Below the pieces are notes generated by a model that saw nothing but the letters and a program-made list of their open reading frames with translations, had not been told where the DNA came from and searched no databases. Both the position numbers and the translations under genes were made by a program. From the NCBI GenBank assembly GCA_947627045.1, contig CANQUM010000009.1, positions 1 through 64,000 of the forward strand: DNA of 64,000 nt, written 5' to 3'. Shown here piece by piece: positions 17,165 to 24,802 of this stretch (within the stretch, counting starts at the first letter, position 1; each line of letters starts with the position of its first letter). This DNA comes from an uncultured Clostridia bacterium. Lineage in GTDB: Bacteria > Bacillota > Clostridia > Oscillospirales > Ruminococcaceae.

Positions 17165-18274
17165 ATGGTTTTTACAGTAGCAGATAAAAATTTTAACGCA
17201 ATTTGTAAATTAAACAAGGCAATAAATATCCAATGGATACAACGGTGGTATTCTTGCGGTCAGTTTTCAATACAACTGCCTGCAAATAGCGTGGTTGTTA
17301 CTGATGATTGGTATTATTTAATTTGCGATGAGCGAGAGAATGTAGGTATTATTCAGCAGAAAATATACTCGCAGAATCTAAAGGGCAAGTTCTTACAGAT
17401 TTCAGGCTATTTTATGGAGTATGAGCTTACTAATGTTATAATAGAACATTATATTTTAAAAAAAGCAGGAGGTTTAGACTATGCCTTTGACTTTTTACAT
17501 AGAAGAATAGGTTTTATGATAGAAAACTTTATTTCAGAAAAGGATCCTATTTTCTGGTATGAAGATAATTTAACCGAATTTGGAAAATATACAAATAGCC
17601 ACATGCAAGCATACGATTTTAAAATCAATCATCAAGATGTCATGTCGGCTTCGTATGAATTATCTAAGAATAATGAAACTTCATTTATCTATTCACAAGA
17701 TGATAAAACAAAAAAACTTAAAATGCTACCAAGTGTAGAAAATAATAAAGTTATTTTCAAAGAAGCACAACTAGAAAATTTTACAGTAACTTATGATGAT
17801 AGTAATTACAAAAACTGTATAAAAGTTTTAGGACCTACCTTAAATGGTGAGCAAATCAATTATGAATATATAACGCAAGGAGAAGTAGAAAAGTGGATAT
17901 TATTAGATAATACCAATATGTCACTTACGGACGAAGATAATGAAACATATTTAGATAAATCAGACATAGAAAAAACACTAGAAAGTAATGCTTTTGCAGA
18001 ATTACAAAAATATGAAAACATCACAAATCTAGATATTAAAATAGCCAATACAGGCAAATATGTTTATACTAAAGATTTTAATATAGGTGACATCATTACT
18101 ATACAAATTGAAAGTCTTGACATTGAAGAGACACGTCAAATCATAGAGGTTTCAGAAGTATGGAAAGCTAATAAACATGAAGTATATTTGGAACTTGGCG
18201 AAAGTCGTCAAACCAATATAGACAAAACCAAAAGAGCAGTTGCACAAGGTAGCATATCAACTATAAAAAAATAA
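17165..18274 (+). CDS. Gp37-like tail tip protein (ReqiPepy6 Gp37 family)
   Basis: The 369-residue protein begins MVFTVADKNFNAICKLN, with QRWYSCGQFSIQLPANSV and GKFLQISGYFMEYELTNVI following. This matches the siphovirus Gp37-like family that sits under Dit at the tail tip. Late motifs are KYVYTKDFNIGDIITIQ and ETRQIIEVSEVWKANKHEV. It is homologous in layout to the protein at 58835-59932 in prophage 2. It probably forms the central hub or spike. No peptidase motif is visible. Confidence 0.85.
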   Translation: MVFTVADKNFNAICKLNKAINIQWIQRWYSCGQFSIQLPANSVVVTDDWYYLICDERENVGIIQQKIYSQNLKGKFLQISGYFMEYELTNVIIEHYILKKAGGLDYAFDFLHRRIGFMIENFISEKDPIFWYEDNLTEFGKYTNSHMQAYDFKINHQDVMSASYELSKNNETSFIYSQDDKTKKLKMLPSVENNKVIFKEAQLENFTVTYDDSNYKNCIKVLGPTLNGEQINYEYITQGEVEKWILLDNTNMSLTDEDNETYLDKSDIEKTLESNAFAELQKYENITNLDIKIANTGKYVYTKDFNIGDIITIQIESLDIEETRQIIEVSEVWKANKHEVYLELGESRQTNIDKTKRAVAQGSISTIKK

Positions 18275-18288
18275 AGGAGCTGAAAACA

Positions 18289-18954
18289 ATGTCAATAAAC
18301 TATGAAAAATCGCTCGGCAAGCGATTAGCTAATTTTAACAGCAGGTATTATAAACCACCAATAAACAACGCCTCAAGAGGTCAGTGCGTTTGGTATACGC
18401 AAGGACGAGCTTATGAAAAGAAAGGCGTTTATATCGGTGCAAGAGGCAATGCAAAAGACGTTTATCAAAGCTGTAAAAATTCAGGCTTTCAGGTTTCAAA
18501 ATATCCTAAGCCTAATTCAATAGCTTGTTTCAGCGGCGGTACATACGGTCATGTTAAATACGTTGAGTATGTAATTGCCGATACAGTCTATTATACAGAG
18601 GCTAATTCAAATGCTGATAATGCAATATCAGCTGATGACGGCGTTTTGAAAAAGATGTCATTGTCTGACTGGATGAAACAGTCTAATTTACAAGGCCATG
18701 TTGTAGTAAAGAAAGAGCAGCTTATCACATTTGATATTGTAACAAAGAAAGGAAAGCTCGGACTTTACAAGTCAACTAGTATCAAAAAGAAAAACAAGGT
18801 CAAGACCATTAAGGCTAAAACAGTAAAGGTCGTTGCCGGAAGCGGAAAGAAAAAAGGCGGCAGAGAGCTTGTAAAGGTTCTGTATGACAACCGCTATTAC
18901 TGGGCAATCAGGAAAACAAGAACAAAAAAACAGCAGTTAAGGAGGAAAGGATAA
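18289..18954 (+). CDS. Endolysin with CHAP domain and SH3-like C-terminus
   Basis: This 221-residue peptidoglycan hydrolase releases progeny. The CHAP domain covers about residues 20-140, with catalytic Cys33 in GQCVWYTQ, His88 in GGTYGHVKYVE and the YYTEAN segment supplying the polar residue. The basic C-terminal part (TKKGKLGLYKSTSIKKKNKV, LVKVLYDNRYYWAI) looks like an SH3b cell-wall-binding unit. No signal peptide is present, so export needs the holin that follows with a 1-nt overlap. AAAGGAGC precedes the ATG. Confidence 0.92.
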   Translation: MSINYEKSLGKRLANFNSRYYKPPINNASRGQCVWYTQGRAYEKKGVYIGARGNAKDVYQSCKNSGFQVSKYPKPNSIACFSGGTYGHVKYVEYVIADTVYYTEANSNADNAISADDGVLKKMSLSDWMKQSNLQGHVVVKKEQLITFDIVTKKGKLGLYKSTSIKKKNKVKTIKAKTVKVVAGSGKKKGGRELVKVLYDNRYYWAIRKTRTKKQQLRRKG

Positions 18955-19370
18955 TGAAGGAGTATTTTTTAATCGTTTGCGGAATAGTAGGCGGAGCAAT
19001 ATCCGCCTTATTTGGAGGGTGGAACCACTTGCTTACAACACTCTTGGTCGCTATGGGAGTTGATTTTGTTACAGGGCTTGTAGTAGCAGGAGTGTTTAAA
19101 AAGAGCCAAAAGACACCGAACGGAGCACTTGAAAGTAATATCGGTTGGAAAGGTATTGCCAAGAAAGGTGTAACGCTTCTGATAGTTTTAATAGCTCACA
19201 GGCTGGATTTAGCAATAGGTACAACAATAATTCGAGATGCAGTTGTAATAGCCTTTATAGTAAATGAGGTTATATCTATAACCGAAAATGCAGGACTTAT
19301 GGGTGTACCTGTTCCTCCGCCTATTAAGAAAGCAATCGAGGTTCTGAAAGATAAAGAGAACAAAGATTAA
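18954..19370 (+). CDS. Phage holin (holin family 4 / toxin secretion-lysis type)
   Basis: The 138-residue membrane protein has at least three hydrophobic segments (about residues 4-20, 30-48 and 68-105). It carries the conserved LVAMGVDFVTGLVVAGVFK, SNIGWKGIAKKGV and TENAGLMGVPVPPPIKKAIEVL blocks of this holin family. It opens the membrane to let the CHAP endolysin reach the wall. The start overlaps the endolysin stop, and AAGGAGGAAAGG inside the endolysin 3' end gives a strong RBS. Lysis genes placed before the last tail-tip genes are usual in this phage group. Confidence 0.93.
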   Translation: MKEYFLIVCGIVGGAISALFGGWNHLLTTLLVAMGVDFVTGLVVAGVFKKSQKTPNGALESNIGWKGIAKKGVTLLIVLIAHRLDLAIGTTIIRDAVVIAFIVNEVISITENAGLMGVPVPPPIKKAIEVLKDKENKD

Positions 19371-19393
19371 TACATAACAGAGGGTGTGATTAT

Positions 19394-19774
19394 GTGAGTT
19401 TAAAAAAGGTCGGCATTTATGATCTGGAAATACATCAAGGCGATACGGTTTGTTTAGATATAACACTTTGCAAAATGCCGTTTGAGTTAAACCCTAAAGA
19501 TAAGTTGATTTTTTCGGTAGCCAGCTGTATGACTGCTAAAAATGCGTTAATAGTTAAAGAAGTATACGCTGCAGATTTTAATGGTTTAACCGCTACCTTT
19601 TTTATTGGTGAGAGCGATACAGCTAAATTAGAACCAGGCGAATACTATTACGGTGTACGGTACTATCAATCAGCAGATGATACATATTACAAGTTTACTG
19701 CCGTAGCAGAGCGTAAATTTATTATTAAACGACATACGCCTGATTCATTGGAGGTAGGCGAGAATGGTTTATAA
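19394..19774 (+). CDS. Tail-tip/baseplate-type protein of unknown function
   Basis: The 126-residue protein starts at a GTG that shares its G with an upstream ATG-TGA, so the GTG is the only in-frame start near AGAGGG. The N-terminal half (IYDLEIHQGDTVCLDITL) and KLEPGEYYYGVRYYQSADD recall the N-terminal immunoglobulin-like domains of baseplate upper proteins. This resemblance is weak. Its position after the lysis genes and before fibre-like proteins suggests a role at the tail tip. Confidence 0.6.
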   Translation: MSLKKVGIYDLEIHQGDTVCLDITLCKMPFELNPKDKLIFSVASCMTAKNALIVKEVYAADFNGLTATFFIGESDTAKLEPGEYYYGVRYYQSADDTYYKFTAVAERKFIIKRHTPDSLEVGENGL

Positions 19775-20084
19775 AACAATAGATTTACCTATTGAAATAC
19801 AAGCAAAGGAACAAATAGCTTTAGAGATAAAGCAAAAAACAGGAGTTGAGATAAAAACAGACCTGCCTCAATTTATTTCTGCTCAAAGTGTAGTTATAAA
19901 GACAAGCTACTTATTATTCCCTGTTCAAGGTCAAGACAATGTTTTATATGTAGACAAATCTAACAAGCAAATTTACATATATGATATTGAAACAATGAAG
20001 TATCAGGCTATTGTGCAAAACCTAACGCCAATGACCGATGAAGAAGTTAAAAATATGGTTGACAAGATAAAAGGAGTTGATTAA
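19764..20084 (+). CDS. Small tail-tip protein of unknown function
   Basis: The 106-residue protein overlaps the upstream gene by 11 nt and ends just before an AAGGAG-led gene. The C-terminal LTPMTDEEVKNMVDKIKGVD is mirrored by LQPMTPEEVDEMFNRVFNGE at the end of the next protein. Such shared tails are common in proteins assembled together at a tail tip or fibre. The central segment LFPVQGQDNVLYVDKSNKQIYIYD resembles a beta-hairpin repeat of phage fibres. Confidence 0.6.
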   Translation: MVYKTIDLPIEIQAKEQIALEIKQKTGVEIKTDLPQFISAQSVVIKTSYLLFPVQGQDNVLYVDKSNKQIYIYDIETMKYQAIVQNLTPMTDEEVKNMVDKIKGVD

Positions 20085-20085
20085 A

Positions 20086-20796
20086 ATGGCAGAACAAAAG
20101 TATGTAAGTCCTGAAAATTTAGAAGCAGTTGAAACAGAATTAAAAAGCTGGATTATAAACAAAGTCAAAACGGCAGTAGACCAATTAATTAACGGAGCAC
20201 CGGCAGCATATGATACACTGAAAGAAATATCTGAGTACATATCTTCGCATAAAAACGAATATGACGCACTTTTTGCGCTTGTGGGAGACAAGGCTAGTAA
20301 AACAGACCTAACGGAATTGCAGACCACTGTAGCGAGCTTACAGAAGCAATTAAGCACATCATCTCACAGCCACAGCAATAAGACCATATTAGACGAGACT
20401 ACAGCAAGTTTCACTTCTGAATTACTTACTAAATTAAACGGTTTATCAAACTATGATGACAGCGAAATAAAGAAAGATATTACAGACTTAAAAAATAATA
20501 AGCATAACCATTCCAATAAGCTAGTATTAGACAAAATTACAGCTAGCTATACGCTAGAAGAACAAACCAAGCTATCAAGAATAGATGAAGGTGCAAATAA
20601 GACCACAGTAGACACAGAGCTTGATGAAACATCTGAAAATGCTGTACAAAATAAAATTGTTGCTGTAAAATTCAAGGAACAAGAAGAAACTATTAAAACA
20701 TTGCAGGAAGATGTAGATAATATAGCTTTAAGTCTACAGCCAATGACGCCCGAAGAAGTAGATGAAATGTTTAACCGAGTTTTCAATGGTGAGTAG
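20086..20796 (+). CDS. Fibre-like tail protein with HxH motifs
   Basis: The 236-residue helical and repetitive protein contains SSHSHSNKTILDETTA and NKHNHSNKLVLDKITA. These His-x-His motifs followed by the same Leu-Asp segment resemble the metal-chelating fibre shafts of phage tails. The N-terminal part, KAVDQLINGAPAAYDTLKEI, is a fibre motif seen in many phage tail proteins. It starts at ATG 20086 with AAGGAG 10 nt upstream (TTG at 20077 rejected). It is probably trimeric and links the hub to the receptor-binding tip. Confidence 0.72.
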   Translation: MAEQKYVSPENLEAVETELKSWIINKVKTAVDQLINGAPAAYDTLKEISEYISSHKNEYDALFALVGDKASKTDLTELQTTVASLQKQLSTSSHSHSNKTILDETTASFTSELLTKLNGLSNYDDSEIKKDITDLKNNKHNHSNKLVLDKITASYTLEEQTKLSRIDEGANKTTVDTELDETSENAVQNKIVAVKFKEQEETIKTLQEDVDNIALSLQPMTPEEVDEMFNRVFNGE

Positions 20797-20798
20797 TT

Positions 20799-21233
20799 AT
20801 GTCAAAAGAAAATGCTAATAATACTGAAAAGGTAATATCCAATGCAACTATAGAGGAAATTCTAGCAGGTCTTAAAAATGCTAATGATAAAGTAATATAT
20901 AATGTAACTATGGAGAAAATCCTAGCAAGTCTTAAAGAGCTTTTTACACAAAAAACAAACAAATTCAACGCTGGGACGTTTGCACTCTATAGTGGTTATC
21001 AAGAGTGTTTTTGTGGATTTGCTCCACGCAAGATAAATATATATATTGATTCTCTTCAAGGTGTTTCTAACTACGACGGCTTTCCATTATGTATATGGGA
21101 AGATGGTAATTTATCAGTATTGCCTGATTTTGAAGGAAGCGACTTCAATATAGAAATAAATCCTGATGGATTTACTTTTTTTTGTTCAGAAATTGGAACT
21201 CAAATGTATCTTCGTTGGGAGGCTTATGCGTAA
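20799..21233 (+). CDS. C-terminal tail-tip protein sharing its end with a prophage 2 protein
   Basis: The 144-residue protein begins with a duplicated segment: EKVISNATIEEILAGLKN is followed by DKVIYNVTMEKILASLKE, an internal repeat also visible in the DNA. Its beta-rich C-terminal about 95 residues end in YLRWEAYA. The last gene of prophage 2 (57006-57383) ends in KLRWEAYA and shares the layout FxxGT...CGF.P..I..Y. It is likely the distal receptor-contact or assembly module. Confidence 0.65.
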   Translation: MSKENANNTEKVISNATIEEILAGLKNANDKVIYNVTMEKILASLKELFTQKTNKFNAGTFALYSGYQECFCGFAPRKINIYIDSLQGVSNYDGFPLCIWEDGNLSVLPDFEGSDFNIEINPDGFTFFCSEIGTQMYLRWEAYA

Positions 21234-21242
21234 AAAAAGATT

Positions 21243-21276
21243 ACCGCTCGGCAATAAAATGTCGGGCGGTTTTTTG
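21243..21276 (+). terminator. Terminator at the end of the prophage 1 late operon
   Basis: ACCGCTCGGCA (21243-21253) pairs with TGTCGGGCGGT (21260-21270) with one mismatch, followed by a run of T residues. It ends the late transcript 9 nt after the last stop codon. Confidence 0.88.
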
Positions 21277-21312
21277 TTTGATACGATATGTAATTCTTAA
21301 TCTTAAAAAGGC

Positions 21313-21334
21313 TATTGCAGTATTATTGCAGTAT
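21313..21334 (+). repeat. Two tandem copies of TATTGCAGTAT near the prophage boundary
   Basis: The 11-bp unit at 21313-21323 is repeated exactly at 21324-21334, between the phage terminator and the tRNA-Gln gene. Arm-type or recombination-related repeats occur at such boundaries. No second copy elsewhere was found to prove an att site. Confidence 0.6.
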
Positions 21335-21340
21335 ATAGAA

Positions 21341-21378
21341 TAAAAAAAGCACGATAAATAAGCGTTTAACGTGCTTTT
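21341..21378 (-). terminator. Terminator of the tRNA-Gln transcript
   Basis: AGCACG (21348-21353) pairs with CGTGCT (21370-21375). Read on the - strand it is followed by seven T residues (A run at 21342-21348). It lies directly downstream of the two - strand tRNA genes. Confidence 0.75.
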
Positions 21379-21383
21379 GTATA

Positions 21384-21459
21384 TGGCTGGGGTAGAAGGA
21401 TTCGAACCTTCGGAATGACGGAGTCAGAGTCCGTTGCCTTACCACTTGGCGATACCCCA
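21384..21459 (-). tRNA. tRNA-Gln (CTG)
   Basis: On the - strand the acceptor stem TGGGGTA/TACCCCA, anticodon arm ACGGA-CTCTGAC-TCCGT (anticodon CTG), T arm and encoded CCA are all complete. It is the gene nearest to the right end of prophage 1, and its 3' end points toward the phage. That makes it a candidate integration target, though this is not proven. Confidence 0.96.
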
Positions 21460-21491
21460 ATATATCAATTTTAATAAATCATTATTGTATT

Positions 21492-21567
21492 TGGTTGGGA
21501 TAGGTGGATTCGAACCACCGGAATGACGGAGTCAAAGTCCGTTGCCTTACCGCTTGGCTATATCCCA
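21492..21567 (-). tRNA. tRNA-Gln (TTG)
   Basis: The cloverleaf is complete, with acceptor TGGGATA/TATCCCA, anticodon arm ACGGA-CTTTGAC-TCCGT (anticodon TTG) and encoded CCA. It differs from the neighbouring tRNA-Gln mainly in the acceptor and T stems. It decodes CAA and, by wobble, CAG. The two genes lie 32 nt apart and are probably cotranscribed. Confidence 0.96.
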
Positions 21568-21739
21568 AAATATAAAATTATACCTTAACAATTCAGCCTG
21601 TTAATTATACCATATGAGAAAACCTTTGTCAATACAGTTTACAAATTATTTAACATTACCCGTGTGATAAATTGTTAATCAACTTTAATTAAACTCTGTT
21701 TTATTATACTTAAATACTAAATTATTATACAAGATAAAT

Positions 21740-21766
21740 CCTCTGCTGTTTATTAAACAACAGAGG
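21740..21766 (-). terminator. Stem-loop downstream of the ComEA-like gene
   Basis: CCTCTG-C-TGTTTA pairs with TAAACA-A-CAGAGG, giving 12 pairs with one mismatch. It lies 17 nt after the stop codon at 21783. The T-run is poor, so termination may be partial. Confidence 0.55.
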
Positions 21767-21782
21767 AGTATCAGTAAATAAT

Positions 21783-22604
21783 TTACACCGTAACATAGTC
21801 TTTTATGCGGTTATATTGGCTTTTGCCTATTTTGTATAATAGTTCGAGTGTATCTGTGAATTTTCCGCCTATATCCGTTCTCAAATCTATTATCAATTGC
21901 GCCACTTCTTCATCAATTAATAAGCTGTCTATAAGCTCTTCTTTGTCAGCCGTGTTTATATTGACCTCTTTCATCTGCTTTTCCATCGTAGTTTGTGTTG
22001 CCTTTTTTACCCTAGTGGTCTTAATTTTTGTTGTTTTCGTTTTCGACTTTGTTGTCTTTGACGTGGTTGTCTTGACGGATTTTGACGTCTCTGTAAGCTC
22101 TATGTACTTATCCTTTGATACGTAAAGATAATTCTTCAGCTTATCATATGTGGCATCGCCTATTCCGTCAATATCTTTAAGCTGCAATAAATTAGAATAA
22201 AACCTGAGCTTCTTTCTGTAGGACAAGATCTTATTAGCCGTTACCTCTCCTACCCCGTCTATCTGAATCAATTCGCTCTTGGTCGCTTTGTTAATATCAA
22301 TCGGAAATTTTACTGAAACTGCAGTTGTTGTAGTTTTCTTTGATGATTTAATTGACGTAGATTGTCTTCTCGTTTCATTATCCTTGCTAGTCTTATTAGA
22401 TGCTTTTGTACTTGTTGTCTTATTTTTACTTCTCCGTGTTGTCTCTATACTGTCGCTTGTTTCTGAATCTTCATAAACGCTGGTTATCAACTTTGTCGAT
22501 GAAGATTCATCATTACTGTTAATGGTCAAAAGAACGATTGCGCAAGACGATATAACCAAAATCAAAAAAGCTATCAGTGCGTATTTGAAATTAATTTTAA
22601 TCAC
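21783..22604 (-). CDS. ComEA-like membrane-anchored protein with two helix-hairpin-helix domains
   Basis: The 273-residue protein has an N-terminal membrane anchor (YALIAFLILVISSCAIVLLTI) and a Ser/Thr/Lys-rich linker. A first ComEA-type HhH unit follows (DINKATKSELIQIDGVGEVTANKIL, then IDGIGDATYDKLKNYL), with a second linker of Thr-Lys repeats and a second HhH (VNINTADKEELIDSLLIDEEVAQLII). ComEA is the outer-face DNA receptor for natural transformation, and a tandem HhH arrangement is unusual. DNA binding is well supported. A competence role is inferred, because no comEC is nearby. Confidence 0.82.
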   Translation of the reverse strand: MIKINFKYALIAFLILVISSCAIVLLTINSNDESSSTKLITSVYEDSETSDSIETTRRSKNKTTSTKASNKTSKDNETRRQSTSIKSSKKTTTTAVSVKFPIDINKATKSELIQIDGVGEVTANKILSYRKKLRFYSNLLQLKDIDGIGDATYDKLKNYLYVSKDKYIELTETSKSVKTTTSKTTKSKTKTTKIKTTRVKKATQTTMEKQMKEVNINTADKEELIDSLLIDEEVAQLIIDLRTDIGGKFTDTLELLYKIGKSQYNRIKDYVTV

Positions 22605-22772
22605 CTATTTTCAATTTTTCACAATAACAGTTGTTCTCTTCTATTCTTTATAATTAAGTATACAAGACTATTTTTATTAAGTCAAATAAATTGCTATATA
22701 TAGTAGTTTTAAGTATTTAATTGTAATATTAATGAATATTCTGTATTCTGCAGCCCTTAGATCGGATACAAG
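22605..22772. other. AT-rich intergenic region
   Basis: This is the upstream region of the ComEA-like gene. It is mostly A and T and should hold that gene's promoter. No RNA element or ORF is seen. Confidence 0.5.
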
Positions 22773-22803
22773 CAAAGCGTTCGGAATTTTTCCGAACGCT
22801 TTG
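22773..22803 (-). terminator. Perfect 14-bp terminator hairpin
   Basis: CAAAGCGTTCGGAA (22773-22786) pairs fully with TTCCGAACGCTTTG (22790-22803) around a TTT loop. It lies downstream of the LRR protein gene on the - strand and probably ends that transcript. Confidence 0.75.
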
Positions 22804-22872
22804 TGTTTATTGCAATATACAATTCCGCCGTTGTATAACCCTTAACAATCTTTAATTTTTTAATAGGCGGAG

Positions 22873-22892
22873 TGCCTGCGGCGGCTCGCCGC
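22873..22892 (-). repeat. GC-rich palindromic repeat abutting the LRR gene stop codon (copy 1)
   Basis: TGCCTGCGGCGGCTCGCCGC recurs exactly at 48446-48465. The core GCGGCG-GCT-CGCCGC is a perfect hairpin. Its GC richness contrasts with the AT-rich surroundings. On the - strand it begins immediately after, and overlaps by one base, the TAG stop codon. Confidence 0.9.
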
Positions 22893-24568
22893 TATTTAAC
22901 CTTTTTCTTAACAACCTTGCTCCATTTACCGTAACTTGTATTGCCGTTTACGGTCTTATATGCCCTTACCTTAACAAAATACTTTTTCTTAGACTTTAAT
23001 CTCTTTAATGTTACCTTGTTCTTCTTTACTTTAACCGTTTTCTTGCCCTTTGTGAATTTATTATTTTTAGCGTACATTACTTCATAGCCTGTTGCTACGC
23101 TTACCTTTTTCCACTTTACATTCAGTTTCTTTTTCTTGGCGGTCAGCTTAACTGCTTTTACTTTGGCAGGTTTTGGGATGATTACTTTTGTTGTGCTTGG
23201 GGTCTTTGCTTTGTTTACTGGGCTGACGGTTTGATTTGGTTTGGTTGAGTTGTTGGGTGTGTTTGAATTATCATCTATAAGTTCATAGTCAATATTATTT
23301 TCTTTTGCATATTGCTCTGCATAGCTGCCCTTGTAACATTTAATTGTTATTTCCCAGTAATATGACTCAAACACATCTTCTCCCATATTAATCACACTGT
23401 TTGGTATTACTATACTTTCTAAATTGTCACAATGATAAAATGCACCATCTCCTATAATTTTTACACTGTTTGGTACCGTATAAGTTGTCTGTTTTTTACC
23501 TTTTGGATATTGTATTAATTCGGTTTTATCATAATTAAATAGAACTCCGTCTTGAGATGTATATTGCTTATTGCCTGAATCAATATTTATTTCTGTTAAA
23601 CTATCACAATATAAAAATGCTGAGATCCCAATACTTATCACACTATTAGGTATCGTTACACTTATTAAACCATTACACCTAGTAAATACATTCCTACCAA
23701 TATTTAACATACCGTTAGGTATTGTTATACTTGTCAAACTTTCACAAAATGTAAACGCACAATCTCCAATGCTTGTCACATTTTCTGGTATTGTATAAGC
23801 CGTTTCTTTTTTACCTTGCGGATATTGTATCAGTTCGGTTTTATCGTAATTAAATAGAATTCCGTTATCAGATGAATATTGTGTATTATCTGAATTAACA
23901 TTTATATCTGTTAGATTGGAACACTGCAAAAATACACTTTCTCCAATATTTTTCACACCAATTGGTATTGTTATACTTTTTAGACCGTTACAACCATAAA
24001 ATGCATAATCGCCAATACTTGTTACGCTATCAGGTAATGTTATACTGGTTAATCTATTACAATTCATAAATAAATAACTACCAATACTTGTTACTTTACC
24101 AGGTATTGTTATGCTTTCTAAACTGTCACAATCTGAAAATACTGAATTTCCAATATTTATTATACTATCGTGCAATATTACACTTTTTAAACTAATACAA
24201 TATTGAAATGCACTTTCTCCAATGTCTGTAACGTTATTCGGTATTTCTATACTTGTTAAACTGTGGCAAGCCCAAAACGCATAGCTCCCGATGTTAGTTA
24301 CACTATCTGGTATGATTATACTTTCTAAGCTTTCACAACAATAAAATACCTTATTTCCGATGCTTGTCACAGCTTTTCCATCAATTTCACTAGGAATTTC
24401 AATTTCTGCTTCACTACCAGTATAACCTGTTATCTCAACTGTGCCGTCTTCTAAAACAGTATACTCGTAATCACCAGAGGTCTCTGCTGATGCTACAACC
24501 GAAGGTAATATGCCCACCAAGCTGATTGCCATAATCAAGGCTGTAACTAAACTAAAAAACTTTTTCAT
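22892..24568 (-). CDS. BspA-type leucine-rich repeat surface protein
   Basis: This 558-residue secreted protein has a signal peptide (LVTALIMAISLVGILPSVVASA) and about 14 LRR_5 units of about 23 residues (for example IPDSVTNIGSYAFWACHSLTS). The units are interrupted twice by the insert SSDNGILFNYDKTELIQYP / TSQDGVLFNYDKTELIQYP. The Lys-rich C-terminal about 90 residues look like a fibronectin type III-type domain (GYEVMYAKNNKF, YFVKVRAYKTVNG). BspA-like LRR proteins bind host or dietary ligands (family knowledge). The C-terminal domain is shared with the YD-repeat protein at 47030-48196. The stop codon abuts a GC-rich repeat. Confidence 0.9.
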   Translation of the reverse strand: MKKFFSLVTALIMAISLVGILPSVVASAETSGDYEYTVLEDGTVEITGYTGSEAEIEIPSEIDGKAVTSIGNKVFYCCESLESIIIPDSVTNIGSYAFWACHSLTSIEIPNNVTDIGESAFQYCISLKSVILHDSIINIGNSVFSDCDSLESITIPGKVTSIGSYLFMNCNRLTSITLPDSVTSIGDYAFYGCNGLKSITIPIGVKNIGESVFLQCSNLTDINVNSDNTQYSSDNGILFNYDKTELIQYPQGKKETAYTIPENVTSIGDCAFTFCESLTSITIPNGMLNIGRNVFTRCNGLISVTIPNSVISIGISAFLYCDSLTEINIDSGNKQYTSQDGVLFNYDKTELIQYPKGKKQTTYTVPNSVKIIGDGAFYHCDNLESIVIPNSVINMGEDVFESYYWEITIKCYKGSYAEQYAKENNIDYELIDDNSNTPNNSTKPNQTVSPVNKAKTPSTTKVIIPKPAKVKAVKLTAKKKKLNVKWKKVSVATGYEVMYAKNNKFTKGKKTVKVKKNKVTLKRLKSKKKYFVKVRAYKTVNGNTSYGKWSKVVKKKVK

Positions 24569-24734
24569 CTTGCCTTCCTCCTAAATATAAAATATTATCC
24601 TAATTACATTTTACTCAATTTGGGTTATAAAGTCAACCATTATAAAAACCAAATCATATTTACATTTTATCACCCCCGTATAATAATTATTTTAAAATAC
24701 ATATGTTATAGCTGTCTGATTACAATACTATTAT
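24569..24734. other. Divergent intergenic region between the LRR protein and XRE gene
   Basis: AT-rich DNA that must carry the LRR gene promoter on the - strand. The XRE operators lie at its right edge, so the repressor might also affect the LRR gene. No ORF or RNA is seen. Confidence 0.4.
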
Positions 24735-24779
24735 AACCTGTTTCAGGTTAAATGTCAATACCCTGTTTCAGGTTATAAT
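24735..24779 (+). promoter_or_regulatory. Paired operators and promoter of the XRE regulator
   Basis: AACCTGTTTCAGGTT (24735-24749) is a perfect inverted repeat. A second copy, ACCCTGTTTCAGGTT (24760-24774), has one change. Their centres are 25 bp apart. A -10 box, TATAAT, at 24774-24779 touches the second copy. This is the layout of an autorepressed promoter. Confidence 0.8.
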
Positions 24780-24802
24780 ATAATTATTCCGAGGTGAGGA
24801 AT

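Larger units (their letters stand above)
1..21340 (+). mobile_element. Prophage 1, late half of a siphophage (left end outside window)
   Basis: About 28 tightly spaced + strand genes follow the canonical siphophage order: terminase, portal, minor capsid, scaffold, capsid, connectors, tail tube, chaperones, tape measure, Dit, Gp37-like hub, endolysin, holin and tail tip. All structural frames look intact. Integrase, repressor and replication genes are not visible and should lie to the left of base 1. The right end is placed between the terminator at 21243-21276 and the tRNA-Gln gene at 21384, because host-type genes follow. I did not find an att repeat. Confidence 0.93.

Noticed and set aside
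21233-21459. Proven attachment of prophage 1 in tRNA-Gln
   Set aside because: The tRNA lies near the phage end, but no duplicated tRNA 3' sequence could be found because the left end is outside the window. It remains only a candidate.
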